Shown here piece by piece: positions 1 to 12,093 of a stretch of DNA of 62,082 nucleotides; position 1 is the first letter of the stretch, and the number at the start of each line of letters is the position of its first letter. Origin of the DNA: Parvularia atlantis (lineage: Eukaryota > Opisthokonta > Rotosphaerida); the NCBI GenBank assembly GCA_943704415.1, contig CALSCO010001421.1:1-62082 (forward strand), in the 5' to 3' direction. A program made the position numbers and the translations under genes. Under the pieces are notes generated by a model. It searched no databases. It was not told the DNA's origin and saw only the letters and a program-made list of their open reading frames with translations.

Positions 1-220
1 GGGGGGGCGCGCGCACCTGCACGGTCGAGCACAGCGCCTCGGCCGCGCGCGACGGCGGCGCCTGCCCGGCCGGGGGCGAGCCGCTGCCGGTGAGCGGCCG
101 CGCCGACGCGCCTCCGCCGGGCGGGCTGCCGGACGGGCCGACGGCGGGCCGGCGCGCCATGGACGACAGGGCCGAGCGCCGCGAGACGAACGTCGGGCCG
201 GTGCTGACGGCGGTGGCCAT
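1..220 (-). CDS. N-terminal exon of an unidentified protein (runs off the left edge)
   Basis: The minus strand carries an ATG at 220 followed by 68 codons that end in CAG at 17. A perfect local-type donor (GTGCGCGCG) follows and continues to the window edge. The predicted peptide begins [15 protein letters not shown] and is rich in Pro, Gly, Ser and Ala, so it looks like a disordered N-terminus with no recognisable domain. It is head-to-head with H2A.Z and would share that promoter. The evidence is the open frame that closes exactly on a donor; no function can be assigned. It could be a chance frame, but the position matches the divergent pairs seen elsewhere in the window. Confidence 0.5.
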   Translation of the reverse strand, partial: MATAVSTGPTFVSRRSALSSMARRPAVGPSGSPPGGGASARPLTGSGSPPAGQAPPSRAAEALCSTVQVRAPP

Positions 221-266
221 CGTCGTTGTGGGCGCGCGCGCGCGCGTTCCGCGGTTTTCAAAGTGC

Positions 267-278
267 TTTGGCGCCAAA
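267..278. promoter_or_regulatory. E2F-type site, perfect palindrome
   Basis: TTTGGCGCCAAA matches the E2F/DP consensus TTTSSCGC on both strands, 141 bp upstream of the H2A.Z start codon. Factor binding is inferred from the motif only. Confidence 0.65.
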
Positions 279-280
279 CG

Positions 281-307
281 CGAGAAGCATCGAGAAGCGT
301 CGAGAAG
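281..307. repeat. Three 10-bp-phased CGAGAAG units
   Basis: CGAGAAG occurs at 281, 291 and 301, so a GAA core recurs exactly once per helical turn. The spacing resembles a step-type heat-shock element (nGAAn at 10-bp steps), but it could be a simple tandem duplication. Confidence 0.5.
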
Positions 308-314
308 GGTGCGC

Positions 315-322
315 TTTGGCGC
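315..322. promoter_or_regulatory. Second E2F-type site of the H2A.Z promoter
   Basis: TTTGGCGC lies 97 bp upstream of the H2A.Z ATG and 37 bp after the palindromic site. Confidence 0.55.
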
Positions 323-418
323 GCTCGACCGTTTTCCCGCGTCACACGGCCAGCGCGCCATTTTACCGTTCGCCCGCGCGCCTCTCTCACCTCTTCTCCT
401 TCCCCTCGCGCAGACACA

Positions 419-1113
419 ATGGTGCGTGCTGCCCGCCCGGCCGCCCCGCCGCGCCCCCTTCCTCACGCTCTCGCGGCGCGTGCGCGCGCGCGCACAGGCT
501 GGCGGCAAGGCTGGCGGCAAGACCGGTGCCAAGGACAAGGGCAAGGACGACAAGAAGAAGAACACGCCGACGTCGCGGTCGGCGCGCGCGGGCATCCAGG
601 TGCGCGCCACGCCGCCACCGTTGCCCAGTCGCGCGCCGGCTCACGCGCGCCGCCCGCCGCAGTTCCCCGTCGGCCGTGTGCACCGCCTGCTGAAGAAGAA
701 GGCGTCCAACAACGGCCGCGTCGGCGCCACGGCAGCGGTCTACAGCGCGGCCATCCTCGAATACCTCACGGCCGAGGTGCGCAGCGCCCCCGCGCACGCT
801 CGGGCAGCGCTGATGCCGCGCTGGCTGCAGGTGCTCGAGCTCGCCGGCAACGCGTCGAAGGATCTGAAGGTGAAGCGCATCACGCCGCGCCACCTGCAGC
901 TCGCCATTCGCGGTGACGAGGCACGTCGCGCGCCCCTGGGCGGTGATCCGCCGCCGCCGCCCGGCCGCTCACACGCGCGCGGTGCCGCAGGAGCTCGACA
1001 CGCTCATCCGCGCGACCATCGCCGGCGGCGGTGTTATCCCGCACATCCACAAGACCCTGATCAACAAGGCGACCAAGAAGGGCAAGCTGGGCGCGCCCGG
1101 CACGATCGTCTGA
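419..1113 (+). CDS. H2AZ: Histone H2A.Z variant
   Basis: Replacement histone deposited by SWR1/INO80-family remodellers at promoters. Exons are 419-421, 498-599, 663-776, 831-920 and 991-1113, giving 143 residues (about 128 is usual). The protein starts [11 protein letters not shown] like other H2A.Z proteins, with an extra Lys/Asp-rich stretch in the tail. The histone fold carries [44 protein letters not shown] and the H2A.Z-specific IRGDEELD acidic patch with [12 protein letters not shown]. The tail ends [13 protein letters not shown] and lacks SQ, so it is not H2A.X. Two oddities: the first exon is just the ATG codon, and the last intron (921-990) begins GC rather than GT because GDE must be kept in frame. 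E2F-type sites lie upstream. Confidence 0.97.
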
Positions 1114-1146
1114 GAGTCCCCTCACCCGCGCCCCTCCCTTCGTCCC

Positions 1147-1151
1147 TGTAC
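1147..1151 (+). terminator. Candidate polyadenylation element TGTAC
   Basis: CCCTGTACGCG 34 bp after the H2A.Z stop, in the 177-bp convergent spacer. Confidence 0.35.
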
Positions 1152-1290
1152 GCGACGCAGCGCGGCCGTCGCCCGGCCCGTTTTCCCTCCCGATTGTTCC
1201 GTCTGTGTGCGTAGTCGCGCGTGTGTCTGTGTGCGCCCACTGGAGATGCAGTCCGAACCAAGCGACAAGCGCAAACACGCCATTCAGCGC

Positions 1291-2704
1291 TCACGGCGGC
1301 GCGGCCAGTGGTGAAGCGAGCGTCTGCCGTATGTGCCGCACGCAGAGCGCCGCGCGCTGCATGCGCAGCACGGGCTGCGTGCACCCTTCGGCGGCGCACG
1401 CCTGGTACAGGCACTGCTGCGGGTCCTCGAGGATGTGTCGCAGGCAGAACGTCGCCAGCGGGAGCGCGGCAGCAGTGCACGGCACGGGCCCGCTCGCAGC
1501 GCCGTCGCCAGCCGTCGACTGGCAGCGCGGCGGCGGTGGTGGCGCCCGCTCCTGGCGGCTCAGGCGCAACGGCACCGCGGTCGCGCGCCTCGCCACGCCG
1601 TACTTGCGCATCGCCTGCAGCCGCCGCGGCTCGGCCGTCGACGACAGCGGCACCGCGCCGCTGAACGGCGCGTCGCCCCACGCCGCCCGCCCGGCCATTG
1701 CCCAGTAGAACGGCGCCGAGCCGCGCCGGGTGCGCGTGAGCGGCCCGCCGCCGACCATCGCCACGGGCAGCGACAGTAGCCGACGTGCCTTCGCGCCCTC
1801 GCCCGGAGAATCGTCGTCCTCGCCCCCGAGGCTGCCGGTGACCGCACGGCCGCCCGCGGCGTCGCGCCCGCGCATGGCCTGGCGCGTCGCGTGCACGTGC
1901 ACGCCCCCGTCGGCGGGGGCCGGTGCTGGTGCTGGTGCTGGCGGCTGCGGCGCCATTGGCGCGTTCGCGGGTGCCGGTGCAGCTGCAGCGACGGGCGCCG
2001 GCGAGCCCGCGGGCGTGATGGGCTGGACGTCCTCATCGCTGCCGTGCGGCGTCGTGGTGCGCGACGGTGCGGCCGAGACACTCACGGGCCGCGGCGCGGA
2101 GGATGCAGGCGGCGCGGGCGGCACCACGGGCGTACGCAACGCGGCCAGGGCGCCCGCGCGGTTCGACGTCGACGTCGTGAAGAGCGAGAGGCGCTGCGCC
2201 ATCAGCGACGTGTCGGGCCCAGGCGCCGGGAAGACCTCGCGCTGCCGCCGCTGCAGGTCCAGCAGCTCCTGCTCGTACAGCGAGCGCAACTGCAGCTGGC
2301 GCTGGAGCCGCCGCAGCGCGACCTCGTCCTCGGTCCACGCGCCGGCGTGCGCGAGCGGGTCGATGTCGGCCGCGACGGCGTCGGGCGTCTCGGCCCAGCG
2401 CATGAGCACGTCGTCGATCATCTCCATCGGCTGCGTTTGCGGCAGCGCGCGCGCCTCGGCGAACTCGGCCGGGTCCTCGAGCCAGAGCGGGCTGCTCCAG
2501 GGCATGGCGACATTGCGCACCTCGATCGGGACGGGCACCTGGCGCGGAGGCATCGAGCGGTCAGGCGCCGCACCGGCAGCGGGCACGCACGCGCTGACGA
2601 CGACATGCCTCGTTCACAATCACGTTCTCCTGCCGCAGGAACGCCGCGAGGCGCTGCGCGGGCGTGAGCGACGTGTCGACCGTCGACCGCCGCTTCTGCG
2701 CCAT
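1291..2704 (-). CDS. C3Hc3H zinc-finger protein (INO80D/KANSL2-like)
   Basis: Two exons, 2591-2704 and 1291-2538, separated by a 52-bp intron, give about 453 residues. The middle is low complexity (Pro/Ala/Gly). Near the C-terminus the pattern PCTAAALPLATFCLRHILED, then a Cys-rich stretch ending CTQPVL and CVRHI, fits the zf-C3Hc3H (potential DNA-binding) domain of INO80 subunit D and NSL subunit KANSL2. These are chromatin-complex subunits, so a nuclear role is inferred. The start at MAQKRRSTVD (2704) leaves 31 bp to the divergent kinase. An alternative in-frame ATG at 2737 (MPEFARSG) would overlap the kinase ATG on the same CATG. The gene lies tail-to-tail with H2A.Z. Only one such finger is obvious, so assignment to a particular complex is open. 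Confidence 0.75.
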
Positions 2705-2735
2705 CCCGCCTCGGCCCGATCGGGCGAATTCAGGC
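2705..2735. promoter_or_regulatory. 31-bp bidirectional spacer
   Basis: This is the whole distance between the zinc-finger and MAPK start codons. It contains the 10-bp palindrome CCCGATCGGG. No TATA-like motif is present, and both transcription starts must lie within it or inside the opposite gene. Confidence 0.5.
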
Positions 2736-4373
<1,638 letters not shown>

Positions 4374-4490
4374 GACACACACAGTCACCTGTGCACTACC
4401 ATGTTTCGCCAGCGCGCGCCAAAGGTTCTGAGAGCACGCACAGAGACACAAACCGCGCACACAGTTTTTTTGCTCCGTGGGGTGCCCCGC

Positions 4491-5775
4491 TCACGCCGTC
4501 GCCGCGCCGCCCCGCAGCTTCTCCAGGCGGCGGTCGCGCTCCTCAATGATCGAGAGCTTGACGCCCTTGCTCTTGGGCAGCGACACGAGCGACTTGTTGC
4601 CCGTGCCGAGCACGAAGACGTTGCCGATGCGCGTCGCGAACGAGTGGTTGAGGGCGTCCTGCGCACCGCGCACGTCGTCAGCCCGTCCGTCGCCGCGCGA
4701 GCACAGCCGCGCGCCCGCACCTTGACCTGGACGATGTCGAACGAACCCGGGTGGCGCTCGCGGTTGACGATCGTGCCCACGCGGCCCGTGTTGCGCCCGC
4801 CCGTGACCATGCAGATGTTGCCTAGCGGTTCCCGGCGCCGTCAGCGGGGGCGCCACGCGCCAACGCCCCCCGCGCGCGCGGCACGCACCCGTGTCGAACT
4901 TGCAGAACTCGAGCACCTTGCCCGTCTCAATGTCGATGCGCATGGTGTCGTTCGCCTTGATGAGCGGGTCGGGGTAGCGGATCGTGCGGCCGTCGTAGGT
5001 CGTGGCCACGGGGATGCCCTTGGGGCCGAGGGCGATCTTGCGCACGCGGCACAGCTTGTACTTGGCCTCCTCGGCCGTGATGCGGTGCAGTGTGAAGCGG
5101 CCCTTGGTGTCGAGCAGCAGGCGGAAGTGCTCGTTCGTCTTCTCGATCGACACCACATCCATGAACCCGGACGGGTACGTCGGCTCTGTCCGCACCTTGC
5201 CGTCCACCTGCGTGCGCGTGCCGCGGTCTCCCGTGAGTCGCGCGCGCACGCAGCGCGTACGCGTGCACGCGTGCACGCGCGACACGCACCTTGACGTGGC
5301 GCTGCATCAGGATGTACTTGACCTCCTTGCGCGTGAGCGCGTACTTGAGGCGGTTGCGCAGGATGATAATCAGCGGCAGGCACTCGCGCGACTTGTGCGG
5401 GCCGGGCGCGGGCTTGGGCGCAAAGTGGCCCGTGAGCTTGTCGAGCATCCAGTGGCGCGGAGCCGCCAGCCTGCGAGCGCGCGCGCCTGTGTCAGTGCAC
5501 ACCGCGCGCCGCGTGCCGTGCGGGCGGGCGCACCTCTTGAGGTGCTTCTTGACGCCGCGAGCCTGCGAGGCGCGAGCGCGCGCGTGAATTTCGGTCCGTG
5601 CGACGTGCGGGTCGTGCGTTCGCGACCCCGCGCCCCATCCGTCCAGCCCAACCATCCACCCATCCATCCATCCGTCCGCCCATCGGGGCGGTGTTCGGGG
5701 CGTGCGGCGCGGGGCCACGGGGGCGTGCGGCGGCGTCGTGGGGTTTGGTGCGGGTTTGGTGCGTGCGCGCACCAT
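4491..5775 (-). CDS. RPS4: 40S ribosomal protein eS4
   Basis: Small-subunit ribosomal protein with S4-like, KOW and eS4 regions. Six exons (5773-5775, 5534-5562, 5290-5470, 4889-5207, 4721-4821, 4659 down to 4491) give 266 residues, the family's usual length. Diagnostic stretches are [77 protein letters not shown] and [12 protein letters not shown]. The first exon is only the ATG codon. It is joined across a 210-bp intron, the longest in this half of the window, to GCT CGC GGC, reproducing the conserved MARG start. The gene is divergent from TRM10 with 49 bp between starts, which may place a translation gene and a tRNA-modification gene under one promoter. Confidence 0.97.
5651..5684. repeat. 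CCAT/ATGG tetranucleotide cluster in eS4 intron 1
   Basis: An imperfect run of CCATC/CCATCCA units (ATGG on the coding strand) inside the unusually long first intron. It looks like a small microsatellite. Confidence 0.7.
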
Positions 5776-5824
5776 GGTGCCTGTTCCTCGATCCGAAAGA
5801 GGCTGCTCCAAGTAGTTTTCAAGA
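5776..5824. promoter_or_regulatory. 49-bp bidirectional spacer, eS4/TRM10
   Basis: The full distance between the divergent start codons. It is AT-richer than its surroundings, with AAGTAGTTTTCAAG next to the TRM10 start. No classical TATA box is seen. Confidence 0.5.
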
Positions 5825-7013
5825 ATGACTGATCGGATGTCTGACAGCGGCGCACTGACCGGCGCCAATGCACCAAGCTGCGCCAACGCGCCGGCGCCGC
5901 CCGGTGCACCACCACCCGACGAGTCCAGTCTCAGCAAAAACGCGCGCAAGCGGCTGGAGAAGCAGCGCCGGCGCGAGGAGCAGCGACCGCAGTTCCTTCA
6001 GCTCCGCCGCGAGAAGGGCAAGCTGCGGCGCAAGCGCCGGCGCGAGGCGATCGCCAAGGCGGCCGCGGCCGAGGTGGCGGCGGCCGAGGCGGCGGCATCG
6101 GCAGGTGGGAGCGATGCCGGGGCGAGCGGGACGGACGAAGCGCACGGCAAGCGGCGGCGGGTCGAGCAGGTGCTGACCCCGCTGCGCATCGTGCTCGACA
6201 TGTCGTTCGACGAAATGATGACCGACTCGGTGCGCGGCGCACGGGCCCGGCGCGAGCGTCCCAGCGGCTCACGCAGCGCACGCGCAGGAGGTCGTCTCGG
6301 CGTGTTTCCAGGTGCAGAACTGCCACGGGCTCAACCGGCGGGCGCCGCTCGCCTGCACGCTGTACGCGACCGGCATGGGCGGCCGGGCCAAGGCGCGCTT
6401 CGACGGGCCGCTCAAGGACTCGAGCCGCTGGGCGGTGCGCCGTTTCAAGAGCGCGCGCACGGCCGATGCTGAGCGCAGGCTGCGCGCAGAACTTTGTGCT
6501 GACGACGCAGGGCTACACGAAGCTGTTTGCGCGCGAGCAGCTTGTGTACCTCACGGCCGACTCGCCCAACGTGTTGAGCGAGCTGAGCGACAACAAGGTC
6601 TACGTGATCGGTGGCCTGGTCGACCACAACCGGTACAAGGGCCTGTGCCTGCGGCGCGCGGAGGAGGCGCAGGTGGCGCACGCGCAGCTGCCGATCAGCC
6701 AGTTCCTGCGCATGGCCTCGCGCAAGGTGCTCGCGATCAATCACGGTGCGCCGGCCGAGCCCTACGCTCGGTGCGCGCCCCGCCGTGCTGACCGCGGCGA
6801 CGGACCGCAGTGCTCGACATCCTCCTGCGCTACCGTGAGACGCGCGACTGGGCCGCCGCGTTCACCGCGGCCATCCCGACGCGCAAGCAGTTTGAGCTCA
6901 AGGCCGACGCGGGCGCAGCCGCCGAGGGCGACGGTGAGCCCGCGGCCGACGCGGGCAGTGACAGCGGGGAAGGGAATGAGGACGGCAGCCAGGACACAGA
7001 CACGGAAAGCTGA
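5825..7013 (+). CDS. TRMT10: tRNA (guanine-9-N1)-methyltransferase, Trm10 family
   Basis: SPOUT-fold enzyme methylating N1 of G9 in tRNA. Four exons (5825-6229, 6288-6434, 6490-6745, 6811-7013) give 336 residues. A basic N-terminal segment ([14 protein letters not shown], then [10 protein letters not shown]) resembles the tRNA-binding extension. The core has [43 protein letters not shown] and the SAM-binding loop [17 protein letters not shown]. It continues with [30 protein letters not shown] and AAIPTRKQ, all classic Trm10 blocks. The tail is acidic. ATG 5825 was chosen; ATG 5837 (MSDSGAL) is equally possible. The next gene begins only 23 bp after this stop. Confidence 0.95.
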
Positions 7014-7036
7014 CACGACTCAGTCCGGTCAGACGG

Positions 7037-9165
7037 ATGCTGCCACGCGGGCTGCTCGCGACGCGCCTCGCCGGCTACCTGCAGCAGCCGGTGGTCGACC
7101 GCGCGCTAGTGATCGTGGGCGCGACGGGCGTGGGTGCGCGGCCCGCGCCGGCTGCACGTGCAGCGCGAGGCCCGCCCACACCCCGCGCGCGCACAGGCAA
7201 GACGCGCCTCGTGAACGACGTCGCCGACCAGCTGGTTGGCGTCGTGCTGCGCTACCGGGCCGTCGACGACGGTGCGCGCGTGGTTAGTGTCTGAGCGTGT
7301 GCGCGCTCAACGCTGGCGGCTGCGCAGCCGGCGCGCGCTTCGAGCAGCGCCTCGAGCAGCTCGAGCGCAGCGTGCTGCAGCGACTGAGCGGCGCGGCGGC
7401 GGCAGCGGCGCCGAGCGTGGCCGACGTGGCGGGCGTGCTGGACGGCGCGTTCGCGCGCGAGACCGCTGCTGTCCTGCCGGAGCTGCTGGCGACCCGCGAC
7501 GGTGTGCGAGCTGAGCTGCACACTCTTTCGGCGTGCACGCTGAGCCAGCTTAGACCAACGACGGCTCACGACATCGCTGCCGGCCAAGCTCGCGGCGACG
7601 GCAGGGACCGAGCAGCTGCTGCGGCACGCAACCGCAGCGCGCTTGCCCGACGGCACAGCGCTATTGCCGCCGCTGGCGCTCGCCTACGACCTCATGGTTG
7701 CGAGCGAGACGAACGGCTTCCGGCGGCCGCGCTCGGGCCGCGTCGTGCTGCCCTTCCTGCTCGCGCTGCTTAGCCGGCTGGCCCCGCGCGCGCCCGCGGC
7801 CGAGCAGTTCAAGCTGGTCGTGACGCTGAGCGAGAGGGTGCGGGACGGCCGCGGCGCCTGCGAACGCCTCGCCTGAGCCCGCGCGATCGGCAGACGCACG
7901 ACGCGAGCCAGCAGCGCGAGAGCGACTTTGTCGACCTGCTGCTGCTGCTCTTCACAGAGTGGAACACGAGTGCGTGCGCGTGTCGCACAGACGCGCGCAC
8001 GTGCTGACCGCGCGCAGAGTTCCCCGCGACCATCCCTGTCGTGATCGACGCGGCGCACCCGTACTACGCCCACGCGCTCGGTTCGCTTCAGCCGGCGCGC
8101 ACGTGCAGTTGTGGGCGCTGAGAGCGGGCGCGCGCGTGCGCAGGCATGGACTTCCTGGTGCCGACGGCGCGCGTGATGCCGCACTCGGCCGACACGGTCG
8201 CCCGTGTTGAGTTCCTTGAGGCGTGGCCGCCGATCGCGCGCTCGGGCATGCCCCTGACGCGGCACGCGCAGGTGCAGCGCGTGGAGAAGGAGCACGCACG
8301 CGTCGCCCTCGTGCCCGAGCGGCTCAGCGCCGACGAGTTTGAGCGGGTCTACGCGGCGGTGTCTGGCCACGCCGCGCACCTGACCGACCTGCTCCAGCTG
8401 TGCGTGCGCGCGCAGCCCGCGTCTCTCGTCTGTGACAAGCGTTGCGCCGCGCAGAGCTCGCAACCCGGGGCAGGAGCTCACGCCCGCGGCGCTCGAGGCG
8501 TACGTCGCGGCCAAGGGCGACGAATTTATCTGGCGCCTGGACGAGTGGTGAGCGCGGCCAGTCTTCGTCGTCACACGTGCGCTCACATGTCTTTGTCGCG
8601 CGCAGCATCGCACGCTGCACACTCGACGACGGCTCCAGCGCCCCTGCGCAGGTGCTGTACAGCTTCATGGACGTGATAGAGCGGCTGGCGCAGGTTGAGA
8701 TGGTGCGGCGACCGCTCTTGCTGGGCCGCGCGTCGCTGAGTCGGCTTGAACACGCGGCGCCAGCTGGTCAACGTCAGCGGCGACTATGGCGCCGAGCTGC
8801 TGGGCCATGCGCCCGTGCACATCTTGCTGCGGCAGGGGTGCGTGCGCAGGTACGCGCTGAGGGCGTCGCGTCTGAGCTAGCGGTGCAGGCTGCTGCTGCA
8901 GCTCGTCGCACCCGAGTACCTCGTGCCGTGCTCGCTCGTGGACCAACGCGCCATGGCGCGCTGGCTGCGCGACCGGAAGCGTGCGTGCGTGCAGCAAGCA
9001 TGCCGCACGGTGCCAACGCGACGCCATCGCGCGCACACAGAGTCGCTCGGCTGGTGGCAGCGCCTGCAGTACGCGTGGTACTCGTACGTGCACGGCGTGG
9101 GCCCGCTGCACCACATGCGCTACGAGAGCAGGCCCGAGTCGGCGCAGCCACCGACCGACGCCTGA
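7037..9165 (+). CDS. Unidentified P-loop (STAND/AAA-like) protein
   Basis: Twelve exons (7037-7133, 7197-7271, 7328-7501, 7554-7837, 7894-7969, 8018-8080, 8144-8399, 8455-8547, 8606-8702, 8764-8837, 8889-8980, 9041-9165) sum in frame to 501 residues, so the gene is real although I do not recognise the family. Near residue 25 is LVIVGATGVGKTRL, a Walker A motif assembled across an intron. A hydrophobic strand ending in Asp (IPVVIDAAHP, about residue 240) could be Walker B. The rest is helical. The Trp/Tyr-rich end is LGWWQRLQYAWYSYVHG. A role as an ATP- or GTP-dependent switch is inference. It follows TRM10 on the same strand after only 23 bp and is tail-to-tail with ATM1 (35 bp). Confidence 0.75.
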
Positions 9166-9169
9166 CGTG

Positions 9170-9183
9170 TGTACACCGTACAG
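9170..9183. terminator. Candidate polyadenylation element TGTACA...GTACAG
   Basis: The 35-bp convergent spacer between the P-loop gene and ATM1 contains palindromic TGTACA and a second GTACA. Both strands therefore carry TGTAC right after the stop codons (see the finding on TGTAC). Confidence 0.4.
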
Positions 9184-9200
9184 CCAAGCACACATGCACA

Positions 9201-12044
9201 TCAGCTCGCGTTGATCGGCGCCTGAGCCGCTTCGCGCGCGTTCGACTCCATGTCGGTCTGGTTGGCCCAGAGCGTCGCGTACGCGCCGCTGGGCCGGTTG
9301 ACGAGCTCGGCGTGCGTGCCCTCCTCGAGCACGCTGCACGCGCGCGTCAGGCGGGGCGGCAGACGCGCCGCAGGCCCTCGCGCACCCCGACAGGCCGCCA
9401 ACGACGATGATCTTGTCGGCATCGACCACGGTCGAGAGCCGGTGCGCGATGATCAGCGTCGTGCGCGCCTTGGACAGTGAGCTGCCACCATGCGGCGGTC
9501 AGGCGGGCAGTGTGTACGCCTCAAGCGCACCGGAACGCGCTCAGCACGTCCTGCTCGGTCTTGGTGTCGAGCGACGACGTCGGCTCGTCCATCATGAGGA
9601 TGGGCGTGTTCTTGAGGAACGCGCGCGCGATGCTCACGCGCTGCTTCTCGCCGCCTGCACGCATCGTCAGCGCAGGCTTGCACGTCCCGCGGCCGCTGCG
9701 CCACCAGACAGCTTCAGCCCGCGCTCGCCCACGACCGTCTCGTACTTGCTCGGCATTTTCTCGATCACGTGGTGGATTGCGGCGAGCTTTGCGGCCTGGG
9801 CGGACGCGCGCACTCGGCCCCTCTGTGCCCATCGTGCACGCGCGCACACACGCACCTCGTACACCTCCTCGGCCGACGCGCTCGGTCGCCCGTACGCGAT
9901 GTTGTAGAAGATGGTATCGTTGAACAGCGCCGTGTCCTGCGCCGCGTGAGCTAGCGCTGCCCGCACCACGAGAGCACACCTGCGGGATGACCGCGATCTG
10001 CTGCCGCAGGCTCTGCAGCTGGATCTCGCGCACCGACACGCCGTCGATGAGGATGTCACCCTCGCTGGGCTCATAAAAGCGGAAGAGCAGGCGCAGGATG
10101 GTCGACTTGCTGCACTGGGGCTCAGCCGCGGTGCCGGGCATGCAGACGCACATGCACGCACCCGGCTCCGCTCGCGCCAACAAAGGCGACCTTCTTGCCG
10201 GCCGGGACCACCAACGAGAGGTTCTTGAGGATCGGGCGGGTGCTGTCGTAGCCGAACGCGACGTTGCGGAACTCGATGTCGCCGCGCAGGATCGGCATTG
10301 GCCGCGCGGTCGGCAGGTCCTGCCCGCGGCGCGGTGGCGTCAGCGCACTTCTTGGCTGGGCCGGTCGCAAGCAGCGCACCACGACTTGCGGCTGGACGAG
10401 CTGTAGGCTCATCATCGCGTCCATGTCGATGAGCGACTGGCGCAGCTCGCGGTAGACCGTCCCGAGGAAGTTGAGCGGGAGCGTGAGCTGTTGCGTATGC
10501 GCTGGTCAGCTTGCGAGGCATTGTCACGCACTGCCAAGCGCACCTGGAACACGAGCGTGTTGATCATGACGAGATCGCCCATGGTCATCGTGCCTGCGCG
10601 TGGCACGCTCAGCCTTGCACCGCGTGTGTGTGTCGCGCGTGCCCGCACCGGCAGACACGCCCTGCGCGGCCATCCACATCATGTACGTGAGCGAGACCGA
10701 GAAGATGAACGACTGGCCAAAGTTGAGCAGCGCCAGGCTCGAGGCCGTCTTGAGCGACGAGTGCTCGTAGCGCGCGAGAAATTTGTCGTACTGCTGCATC
10801 TCGAAGCGCTCGTTGTTGAAGTACTGTCCCCCGAGCGCGCGCTGCGTGAGACTTGCGATGTATCGGCGGCAACGGCGCAGACCTTGACGGCCTCGTAGTT
10901 GATGAGCGAGTCGATCACCTTTGTCGCGGCGTCGTTATCGGCCGTATTCATGTGCTTGCGAAACTTTGTCCTGGTACGGCGCGCGCGCGCGTGAGCGGGA
11001 CCGACAACGCATGTGCACGCACCGCCACGATGTGATCCCAAACGTGAAGGCCACGTACGACGCCACCGTCGCCGCAGCGGTGTACCCAAAGACGCTCCCG
11101 TACTGCTGCGTCTGCGTGCCGCGCGTCAGTCCCGTCACGACGAAAGCACGGGGAGAGGCCGCGCACGAGGATGCCGCAGACGAGGCCGACCTCGAGGATC
11201 GTCGGGAAGATGTTGAAGACGAGCGAGCTGAGGAAGAAGCTGATGCCCCTGCGCGGCCGGCGGCAGCGGCGTCACGTCACGGCGTCTACGGGGCGGCACG
11301 GCGCGGCGCGGCGCACTTGTTGCCGCGGTCGAGGGCGCGCGCGAGGCCGCCCGTCTGCCGCGTGAGGTGGAACTTGAGGTCGAGCGCGTGCAGGTGCGTG
11401 AACACGTTGAGCGCGGCCGCGCGGACGGCCTTCTGCGCCACGGCCGCGAAGACGGCGTTGCGCAGCTCGCCAAAGAGGGCCGTGCCCGTGCGCGCCGCGC
11501 CATCTGCGCCCGCCCCTCAGCTCGCTGCGCCGATTGCAACGACACGCACAGCCCAGGATCGCCGCGCCCGCCACCGTCGCCACCGACACGCCCGGGGCCG
11601 CGTTGATGCTGTCGACAATCTCCTTGAAGTACATGGGCACTGCCCCGGCCGTGTCGCGTCGCGCCTTAGTTGGATCCCGCGCGGACCCCGCGCGCGCGCA
11701 CCCTGGACGTTGAGCAGCTTGCCCGTCACCAGGAACGAGAGCGCGAGCACGACGCGCGCCTTGACCTGCGGCTGCCCCTTGGGCCAGAGGTACTTGGCGA
11801 GCGAGCGCACGATCTCGCGGTCCGATATCTGCGCGTCGGGGCGCGCGATGTTCACGTCAGCACCCGATCGGTGCCCGCTCACGCGTGCCCGTGCCTTGGG
11901 CCGGTTCTCCTCGGGCGTCGCGGTCGTTGCCCCGGCCGCCGCCGCCACCGGCTTGCGCGCGTTCTGCAGCAGCCGCGCGCTGCCGCAGAACGGCCGCATC
12001 GCGAGCGCGGATCGCGCCGTCGGTCGCAGGAGCGCGTTGATCAT
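9201..12044 (-). CDS. ATM1: Mitochondrial ABC half-transporter, Atm1/ABCB7 type
   Basis: Inner-membrane exporter of a glutathione-linked sulfur/iron species from mitochondria for cytosolic Fe-S assembly. The N-terminus ([19 protein letters not shown]) is an Arg-rich mitochondrial presequence. The membrane domain matches Atm1 in order: [89 protein letters not shown] and [14 protein letters not shown]. The nucleotide-binding domain has [11 protein letters not shown], Walker [28 protein letters not shown], Walker [13 protein letters not shown] and [15 protein letters not shown]. About 12 short introns. ATG 12044 is chosen from the presequence. An in-frame 54-bp intron near the N-terminus could be retained. 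The gene lies 49 bp downstream of the Gfo/Idh gene on the same strand. Confidence 0.96.
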
Positions 12045-12080
12045 CCGCGTTCAATGAGTGCGTGGTGCGTTCGGATCTGC

Positions 12081-12085
12081 GTACA
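12081..12085 (-). terminator. Candidate polyadenylation element TGTAC
   Basis: TGTAC on the minus strand, about 8 bp after the Gfo/Idh stop codon and inside the 49-bp spacer before ATM1. Confidence 0.35.
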
Positions 12086-12093
12086 AGCGCTCT

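Larger units (their letters stand above)
221..418. promoter_or_regulatory. Shared promoter region of H2A.Z and the left-edge gene
   Basis: This is a 198-bp spacer. It contains a perfect E2F palindrome (267-278), a second E2F-like site (315-322), three 10-bp-spaced CGAGAAG units (281-307), and a pyrimidine-rich tract ending CGCAG just before the H2A.Z ATG. That tract resembles a 3' splice site, so a 5'UTR intron is possible. Confidence 0.6.

Noticed and set aside
5651-5684. Possible CRISPR-like or minisatellite array
   Set aside because: Units are only four to five bases, imperfect and without spacers. It is an intronic microsatellite.
7014-7036. Spliced-leader acceptor between TRM10 and the P-loop gene (CTGAC...GGTCAG before ATG)
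   Set aside because: The pattern fits, but other tightly spaced genes lack any AG before the start (for example RPC5 to Gfo/Idh), so trans-splicing cannot be claimed.
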